NCBI GenBank assembly: GCA_934273135.1
Contig: CAKQSU010000019.1
Span: forward strand, 1 to 10,491
From: an uncultured Clostridia bacterium
GTDB lineage: Bacteria; Bacillota; Clostridia; Christensenellales; Borkfalkiaceae
Direction of reading: 5' to 3'
DNA: 10,491 bases
The notes beneath the pieces were generated by a model. That model worked only from the letters and a program-made list of their open reading frames with translations. It was not told the origin of the DNA and did not search any database. A program made the translations under genes and the position numbers. This document shows, in pieces, positions 5,854 through 10,491 of the stretch (the first letter of the stretch is position 1; every line of letters starts with the position of its first letter).

Positions 5854-7701
5854 CTACTGTTTTCTCGACCTTATTACGATAAAGTCTTTTTCGAATTCCG
5901 CTTCGGAAAGCTCCTTTGTCGGAACGAGCGACGGGTGGGTTTTGGCGACGTCGTCCTTGACTTTGCCGTAAACGTACCCCTCGGTGCGCATGTACGCCAT
6001 CCACCTCTTGTGTTCCGCGTCGCCGAAGTTGTAACTTTCGTCGCTCACGCCGAGCTTTTTAGCCGCTTCCTGAGCAAAACGAGCGTGCAACGCTTGCGCG
6101 AGCGAAGCCCTGCGGAAGTATTCGTATTTCTTGAATTTATCGAGGTTTTCTTTATTTTTGCCCCAGGCGCGGTGGCACTTATACGCAAGCTGTTCAAGCG
6201 GTTTTTGCTCGATAACCTCTATGGAAAATCTCGTTTTAACGTCGCCTATAAGCGTTATGCCGTAAGAATTGCCGTTAAAGCTCTTCAACCCGTACTTTTC
6301 GACGGTGCCGTTAAGAACGTCGCTGTAAACGACGGCGAAAATCGGCGGCACGTCCCAGCCGTTTTCCTGAGCGGCAACGCCCAAAATTCTGCGCGCGCGC
6401 ATTGCGCATTCGATATTCAACTCGTCCGTGCCGAGAGTTGCAAAAAACGTCGTTATCCTGCCTGCGGCTTTAAGCTTTTCGTTGAACTCTCCGCCGAGAA
6501 CGTCCACACTGTCGTGAAAATGAATTTCGTAATACGGGCAACCTTCCATGCGAACGCCGTTGTATTTTATTATCTCCGGGCATTCCCCTTCGATGGTGGT
6601 TTTGCACCGTCTTTCCTTGTCAAAAACGTGAATAACGAGCTTATAGCCCGGCATTTGCCCCATCCAGCACAACGCTTTGACAAGCTCTAAGCTGTAACTG
6701 CCGAAGCCCGCTATGGCTATGTTCATCACCTTTACGCCGTTGTCGTCGTACGCGTCGTTAAATACGGAATGAGTGCGCAAAGTGTCCCAAATCATATTGC
6801 GCTTACGGTTAATGCGGCGAACCTTCAATCTGCCTTTGTCGGCGGAATTGAGCAAAACTTCGCTTTCGTCGCTACGGGCAAAAACGAAAAGCTGAGTGCG
6901 CGCGTTGTTTACGCGGCTGTCCTCCCGCGCGCGTTCAATAAAGTCGAGCGATTGCACGAGGTTTGTCTGTTCGTTTTCGGAAATAAAGTAAATCTTTCTT
7001 AAATTCCCGTTGCCGCGGTACAGTTTGACGGAAGTCACGTCGCCTTTAAAAAATATCGCGCCGAGCCGTTTTGCGGCGGTTTTGAGTTCTTCGCCCTCGT
7101 CCGTATCATTTAGGTCCTCTATATCGGCAAAGATAATCAAGGCGTTTTTGCCGTTTTCCTTAATCTTCACCGCGTCGCGAGCGACGGCAAGCGAGGAAGA
7201 AGAAAGCACCGAAAAAACGTAGACGTTGCGACGGCGCAAAAAGAAGTATTTTACGCTTTGGTTGAAATTGCTCACGAGCGAAAGTATAAATGTTGCGGTG
7301 AGCAAGGGCGCGACGACGTAATAAACAACGAACACGCTTGTGTAAACAACGCGCAAAACTTCGTTCACGCCGAGTTCGCCCGCGCCGAGTATTCCTTGAA
7401 CGAATTGAAAGTCATCGTCCACGACGAACAAACGAATGGTGTTGTGCAAGGATAGGATGACGGACTTAAAAGCGTTGATCCCCGCAGCTTCTTTGAAGAA
7501 AACGGAGTTATAATAAAGCGGGAAAAACAAAGTAGCCGCCGAGAGGAAAAACCCCGCTATAAACGCGTAAACGGGCTTTAACGTGCCTGTTTCCTGCGAC
7601 AAATTCCTCTTCTTTTTTATTTTCAACGTGACAAAAACCGTGACGCAAAGAACAAAAAAGCAGAGCGACAAACACAAAATAAGCAAAGCGTTAAAATCCA
7701 T
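5854..7701 (-). CDS. Membrane protein with tandem RCK/TrkA-N-like domains and C-terminal RyR domain
   Basis: The 615-residue protein starts at 7701, where GGAGGG lies six bases upstream; an ATG 27 bases earlier lacks such a site. Hydrophobic segments at about residues 3-27, 44-66 and 117-144 are likely membrane helices. At 159-286 is a Rossmann/TrkA-N-like domain with GDVTS and NEQTNL positions but no glycine loop (VLSSSSLA instead). At 325-490 a second one has an intact loop, AGFGSYSLELVKAL. After a helical linker (YFRRASLAQALHARF), residues 562-606 form an RyR domain (Pfam RyR family): EHKRWMAYMRTEGYVYG and KTHPSLVP match its conserved core. No TVGYG potassium filter is visible, so it is not a standard K+ channel. 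Inference: a ligand-sensing membrane protein, possibly gating ion flow or responding to a nucleotide. It follows the LytTR/GHKL pair, with its own promoter. Confidence 0.82.
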   Translation of the reverse strand: MDFNALLILCLSLCFFVLCVTVFVTLKIKKKRNLSQETGTLKPVYAFIAGFFLSAATLFFPLYYNSVFFKEAAGINAFKSVILSLHNTIRLFVVDDDFQFVQGILGAGELGVNEVLRVVYTSVFVVYYVVAPLLTATFILSLVSNFNQSVKYFFLRRRNVYVFSVLSSSSLAVARDAVKIKENGKNALIIFADIEDLNDTDEGEELKTAAKRLGAIFFKGDVTSVKLYRGNGNLRKIYFISENEQTNLVQSLDFIERAREDSRVNNARTQLFVFARSDESEVLLNSADKGRLKVRRINRKRNMIWDTLRTHSVFNDAYDDNGVKVMNIAIAGFGSYSLELVKALCWMGQMPGYKLVIHVFDKERRCKTTIEGECPEIIKYNGVRMEGCPYYEIHFHDSVDVLGGEFNEKLKAAGRITTFFATLGTDELNIECAMRARRILGVAAQENGWDVPPIFAVVYSDVLNGTVEKYGLKSFNGNSYGITLIGDVKTRFSIEVIEQKPLEQLAYKCHRAWGKNKENLDKFKKYEYFRRASLAQALHARFAQEAAKKLGVSDESYNFGDAEHKRWMAYMRTEGYVYGKVKDDVAKTHPSLVPTKELSEAEFEKDFIVIRSRKQ

Positions 7702-7766
7702 TTTCTTCCCTCCGTAGAACAAGTTCAATAATAATATTCAACTCGTAACGAATAAACTTTTTTTAC

Positions 7767-7795
7767 ATTTTACCACAAAAACGAGCGTTTTGCAA
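7767..7795 (-). promoter_or_regulatory. Candidate promoter of the RyR-domain gene, within the upstream terminator
   Basis: On the minus strand, TTGCAA (7795-7790) and TAAAAT (7772-7767) are 17 bases apart. The -35 box lies in the loop of the response-regulator terminator, and the spacer contains its right arm and T-run. The leader to the ATG would be about 60 bases. Confidence 0.5.
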
Positions 7796-7809
7796 GTCAA
7801 ACGCTCGTT
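7776..7809 (-). terminator. Terminator after the response-regulator gene
   Basis: A perfect 11-base-pair stem, AACGAGCGTTT (minus strand, 7809-7799) with AAACGCTCGTT (7790-7780), has an 8-base loop and is followed by a T-run (7780-7776). It lies 6 bases after the regulator stop codon and separates the two-component operon from the RyR gene. Confidence 0.78.
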
Positions 7810-7815
7810 ATTAGC

Positions 7816-8556
7816 TTAATTTATAAAAATATTGTTTTCTTGTAAAAATTCCATGAATTTTAGTTTTATCGTCGGCATAAGACCGCGACTCACCGGGATT
7901 TCCGCGTCGTTTTTCATAGTTACCGACGAAAACGAAAGACTTTTTATAAACCTCAGCGACACGATATAGCCCCTGTGAACGCGCAAAAACCCGTATTTCG
8001 AAAGGGTCTTTTCGATTTCCGCCATAGAAGAACTCGTTTCCGTAACGCTCCCGTCCGACATGAAAACGTTCTGGAAGTTCCGATTGCTTTCTACGTATTC
8101 TATAAGGTTAACGTCAATCGCCGCTATGCCGCTCCGCTTTTTCAGTATTATTTTATTATCGGAAGCCTTTTCCTTTTCGCCTTTCACAAACCGCAAAAAC
8201 GCAGATTCGAGATCGGTTAAAAGTTTGCTTTTTCTGACGAACGCAAAGGGGCTTACTTCAAAAGTATCGAAAACTTTGTCCTCTCTGCCGCTCACGAAAA
8301 TTATCTTCACGGCGTCGAGCGAAGCGCGAAGAATTTTGCCGAGCTTTATGCCGCTAAGCTCCGGCATTTCCACGTCGAGAAAGATGAGGTCGAACGTTTT
8401 AGTTTTTGTTCTTTCCAAAAAATCCCTCGCGGAGAAAAACGTTTCCACGCCGCCCGTTACAGAGTATTTATTCATCAAACTTTTTACTGCCGACGAAACA
8501 ACGTCGAGAGCTAACTTTTCGTCATCGCACACGGCGATAGAGTAATAATCTTTCAT
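7816..8556 (-). CDS. LytTR-family response regulator (AgrA-like)
   Basis: The 246-residue protein joins a receiver domain (1-125) to a LytTR DNA-binding domain (about 135-240). The receiver has the acidic pair Asp11-Asp12, phospho-acceptor Asp61 in FLDVEMPELSG, Ser89 in VSG, and Lys109 in VRKS, where most receivers have a Lys-Pro. The LytTR part shows IEYVESNRNFQNV and the typical FLRVHRGYIVSL near 190-201. Such proteins bind pairs of 9-base direct repeats spaced 12-13 bases. The start codon overlaps the kinase stop (ATGA), and GGAGG lies 12 bases upstream inside the kinase gene, so translation is probably coupled. It is the partner of the kinase. Regulated genes are unknown; its own operon is the best candidate because matching repeats lie upstream of it. 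Confidence 0.92.
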   Translation of the reverse strand: MKDYYSIAVCDDEKLALDVVSSAVKSLMNKYSVTGGVETFFSARDFLERTKTKTFDLIFLDVEMPELSGIKLGKILRASLDAVKIIFVSGREDKVFDTFEVSPFAFVRKSKLLTDLESAFLRFVKGEKEKASDNKIILKKRSGIAAIDVNLIEYVESNRNFQNVFMSDGSVTETSSSMAEIEKTLSKYGFLRVHRGYIVSLRFIKSLSFSSVTMKNDAEIPVSRGLMPTIKLKFMEFLQENNIFIN

Positions 8557-9899
8557 ACTTTGTCATCGCCTCCGTTTTTCATCATTACGTCCGCAGTGAA
8601 AAACCCGTTTTCGACCTTAAAAGCAAAGCACCCGCCGGCGGATTCGGCTAATCTCGTAATTATTTTAGTGCCTATCCCGTGCAGTTCCTTGTCCTTTTTG
8701 CTCGTCAATAGTTTGCCGTCTTTGACGTAAATTTTGCTTTCGTCAACGGGGTTTACTGTGCGGATAAGCAAATATTTGTCTTCAAGCGATATAAGAGCGC
8801 AAAGCGTTCGCTTTTCCTTCGGCATCGTTTTTAAGCAATCTACGGCGTTGTTTAAAAGGTTTGTGAGAACGCTCCCGAGAATAACGTCGTCTATTTCGAG
8901 CGAATCGGGAACGGCAACCTTAGTTTCGAGCGTAATGTCGTTTCTTACCGCACGCTCTTGCGCCATGTTGAGCGCAATGTTGACGATATTGTTTCCGCAA
9001 TAGGTTTTCGCGCTCGTCGCATCCACCGTTTCGCCTATGCTTTTAAGATACTTTTCCGCGCGGTCGTATTCGCCCTTTTCGATAAGCGCGCAAACGTAGC
9101 CGTATTGGTTGCGTATATCATGCCGCACGGTGCGCATCGCGTTGTAGCTTATTTCGTAGTTCTTCAATAGTTTAAGCTCGCTTTTGCTGCGTTGTTCCTC
9201 GGCTAAAAGCACACGCTTATCGTTGTACACGTTGACGAGCCGCAAGAACATGACGTAAGCAAGAACTTGTATAACAAGTAATCCGCCGCCCGTAAAAAAA
9301 CCGAAACCGAACGACTGCGAGATTATGTCCGAGCCGGAAAAAGCAACGGCAAGCCCGTTCATAACGTACCCGATAACGCTTATGGATTCAACAAGAACGA
9401 GAAAATAAACGCTCATCGAATCGAACGCGCCGACGGCGTTTTTCTTCATCATAACGACTATCGCGGCAAACACAAGACCTTGTAAAAAGTTCGTGACAAC
9501 ATATGCGCCGCCAAACAGATTTACGTTCATTTCCCATCGCGTAATCGGGTAAATTAGCGGCGTGGAGTAAGCTTGAACGGACACGAGCATGCTTGCGCGG
9601 ACAAGTCTGTCGACAAACGGCTCGTCGCGGAACATAAAAAGCCCCGTTGCGCCCGTTATGATGGGCGTTATCAGGTAACCCAAATCGGAAGACGGAAAGA
9701 AGGCCGCGTAAAGCGCGCTGTAAACCATCATTATCGCCCACAAAAGAGCCGAACGCAAAACAATCATAACGGCGCATTTCGAACTTTTTTCTGTCTTGGA
9801 AAAACAAAACGTAAACGAAACGGGCAAGCCGCAAGTCCCTATAATCGTTGCAAAAGCGTTCAGTATTATTTTGTCGTACAAATAACCGAAAAAAGCCAT
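8553..9899 (-). CDS. GHKL sensor histidine kinase (AgrC-like)
   Basis: The 448-residue protein starts at 9899, with AAGGAG upstream; an ATG ten codons earlier lacks a good site. Roughly the first 225 residues are hydrophobic, with about six membrane helices and no extracellular domain, like AgrC-type peptide sensors. A coiled linker (VYNDKRVLLAEEQRSKSELK) leads to the phospho-acceptor His260 in VRHDIRNQYG. The ATPase domain follows, with the N-box NLLNNAVD (347-354) and G-box HGIGTKI (407-413) ending at the C-terminus. This is the HPK10/GHKL pattern. It would phosphorylate the LytTR regulator, whose gene overlaps its 3' end by 4 bases. No agrB- or agrD-like gene is in the window, so the signal is unknown. 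It has its own sigma-A promoter with repeats just upstream. Confidence 0.92.
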   Translation of the reverse strand: MAFFGYLYDKIILNAFATIIGTCGLPVSFTFCFSKTEKSSKCAVMIVLRSALLWAIMMVYSALYAAFFPSSDLGYLITPIITGATGLFMFRDEPFVDRLVRASMLVSVQAYSTPLIYPITRWEMNVNLFGGAYVVTNFLQGLVFAAIVVMMKKNAVGAFDSMSVYFLVLVESISVIGYVMNGLAVAFSGSDIISQSFGFGFFTGGGLLVIQVLAYVMFLRLVNVYNDKRVLLAEEQRSKSELKLLKNYEISYNAMRTVRHDIRNQYGYVCALIEKGEYDRAEKYLKSIGETVDATSAKTYCGNNIVNIALNMAQERAVRNDITLETKVAVPDSLEIDDVILGSVLTNLLNNAVDCLKTMPKEKRTLCALISLEDKYLLIRTVNPVDESKIYVKDGKLLTSKKDKELHGIGTKIITRLAESAGGCFAFKVENGFFTADVMMKNGGDDKV

Positions 9900-9940
9900 T
9901 TTCCGCTCCTTAGACAACTTTTTATGCAATCCTTAATATC

Positions 9941-9969
9941 ATTTTAACACAAGAAAGGAAAAAATTCAA
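9941..9969 (-). promoter_or_regulatory. Promoter of the kinase-regulator operon
   Basis: On the minus strand, TTGAAT (9969-9964) and an extended -10 TGTTAAAAT (TAAAAT 9946-9941) have a 17-base spacer. The start codon follows about 40 bases later. It lies 9 bases downstream of the direct repeats listed next. Confidence 0.7.
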
Positions 9970-9978
9970 TAGCTTTTT

Positions 9979-10008
9979 ACAAATTGTTCGTTTTTTAGTA
10001 CGAATTGC
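9979..10008 (-). promoter_or_regulatory. LytTR-type direct repeats upstream of the kinase-regulator operon
   Basis: On the minus strand, GCAATTCGT (10008-10000) and ACAATTTGT (9987-9979) match at 7 of 9 positions and are exactly 12 bases apart, with the nearer one 9 bases upstream of the -35 box. AgrA-type regulators bind 9-base direct repeats 12 bases apart (ACAGTTAAG-like), and the second copy shares ACA and TT with that motif. Binding by the adjacent regulator is inference. Confidence 0.5.
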
Positions 10009-10019
10009 ATTTTTTATAG

Positions 10020-10052
10020 AAAAAACCGCCCGAGGTATAAGCCGCGAGCGGT
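10020..10052 (-). terminator. Terminator of the gene ending at 10066
   Basis: On the minus strand, ACCGCTCG (10052-10045) pairs with CGGGCGGT (10032-10025), with one G-U pair, around a 12-base loop that can itself form a GG/CC pair. Six Ts follow. It separates this gene from the kinase operon. Confidence 0.78.
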
Positions 10053-10065
10053 TGCAAAGAGTTTA

Positions 10066-10491
10066 TTATGAATTTGATTCCGAAAAGGGTTCATCGCTTA
10101 CGGCGGGTTGAACGGCGCGAGCGGTCAAAACGTTTAACATGTCTGCGATTTTCTCGGGAGTTACTTTATCGTCCGACGTCTTGAATTTAAAAATTTCGTT
10201 CGTCGCTTTATCCGTTAACACAACCTTATCTGAACCGATTTTAATCTCCGACTCATGAAAATCTTCTTTCGCCTTGAAATAAATTTCGCCATTTGCGGGA
10301 TTAAGAACGTACATGCCACAATCATCGATTACGTATTCGAAGTTTTGTTCCGCTCCGTAAACCCTATATCCGCCTACGCCTAAAAACGCCGCGCTTAAAA
10401 CGCCCGCGGCAACCGAAGCGGCGGTTTTTGCTGCAGCCTCGCCTTTTGCTCCTTTTTTAGTATACGTTCCGCTTACAACGATAGCTTTGTC
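10066..10491 (-). CDS. C-terminal part of an unrecognised membrane-anchored protein (5' end outside window)
   Basis: The frame is open to the right edge, giving 141 residues; an internal ATG at 10314 would give only 82. I prefer the longer reading because the upstream part has protein-like character: a lysine/alanine stretch (TKKGAKGEAAAK), then a small-residue hydrophobic helix (SVAAGVLSAAFLGVGG), which is a likely membrane segment. Beyond it is a soluble domain with alternating strands (MYVLNPANGEIYFKA, IKIGSDKVVLTDKATNEIFKF), then a helix (PEKIADMLNVLTARA) and an acidic tail. I recognise no family. A terminator follows, so it is transcribed separately from the kinase operon. Confidence 0.65.
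   Translation of the reverse strand, partial: DKAIVVSGTYTKKGAKGEAAAKTAASVAAGVLSAAFLGVGGYRVYGAEQNFEYVIDDCGMYVLNPANGEIYFKAKEDFHESEIKIGSDKVVLTDKATNEIFKFKTSDDKVTPEKIADMLNVLTARAVQPAVSDEPFSESNS

Noticed and set aside
5725..6690. 321-codon plus-strand frame opposite the RyR gene
   Set aside because: It overlaps the rplS promoter region and is antisense to conserved RyR-protein domains; no recognisable motif.
7702..7728. Upstream ATG for the RyR protein (nine extra codons)
   Set aside because: The GGAGGG lies inside that extension, correctly spaced for the ATG at 7701.
7810..7850. A second pair of LytTR-type repeats upstream of the RyR gene promoter
   Set aside because: ACAATATTT is present but has no matching partner 12 bases away.
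9900..9929. Upstream ATG for the kinase (ten extra codons)
   Set aside because: AAGGAG within the extension is correctly placed for the start at 9899.
9966..10010. 14-codon minus-strand frame upstream of the kinase, considered as a signal peptide gene
   Set aside because: It overlaps the direct repeats and the -35 box and has no ribosome binding site and no AgrD-like features.
1..10491. CRISPR arrays, tRNA or rRNA genes
   Set aside because: No regularly spaced repeats, tRNA cloverleaf or rRNA sequence was seen on either strand.

Overview
The window looks like a chromosomal segment from a low-to-medium-GC endospore-lineage Bacillota, most likely a Clostridia member. The reasons are a clear spoIIID sporulation regulator, strong AGGAGG-type ribosome binding sites, intrinsic terminators with long U-tracts, and a GHKL/LytTR two-component pair typical of these bacteria. 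I cannot fix the genus from sequence alone.

Layout. Positions 1-1650 look like accessory DNA: the tail of an unrecognised gene, a rolling-circle (HUH) replication initiator with a repeat-rich upstream region, then about 440 bases with no credible gene but several strong palindromes, including a 71-base nested hairpin. Positions 1648-2840 hold an intact IS30-family transposase and two downstream terminators; the element's ends could not be resolved. spoIIID (3010-3270) follows on the same strand. It converges on a leftward DXS-like thiamine-diphosphate enzyme (3422-5173), and a hairpin between them could serve both strands. The rest of the window is on the minus strand: rplS (5356-5700) with its own promoter and terminator; a membrane protein with two Rossmann/RCK-like domains and a C-terminal ryanodine-receptor (RyR) domain (5854-7701); a LytTR response regulator (7816-8556) overlapping its GHKL histidine kinase (8553-9899); and the C-terminal part of an unrecognised membrane-anchored protein running off the window (10066-10491).

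How the parts fit. The kinase and regulator form one operon with a good sigma-A promoter. Just upstream of it lie two 9-base direct repeats 12 bases apart, the arrangement that LytTR (AgrA-type) regulators bind, so the pair probably autoregulates. The RyR gene lies directly downstream behind a terminator, with its own promoter partly inside that terminator. It could be a target or partner of the pair, but this is inference from proximity. The RyR protein is the least conventional gene here. The DXS-like enzyme appears to have lost several residues that bind substrate in authentic DXP synthases. The Rep gene and its flanking repeats and hairpin are candidates for a degenerate or integrated rolling-circle replicon.
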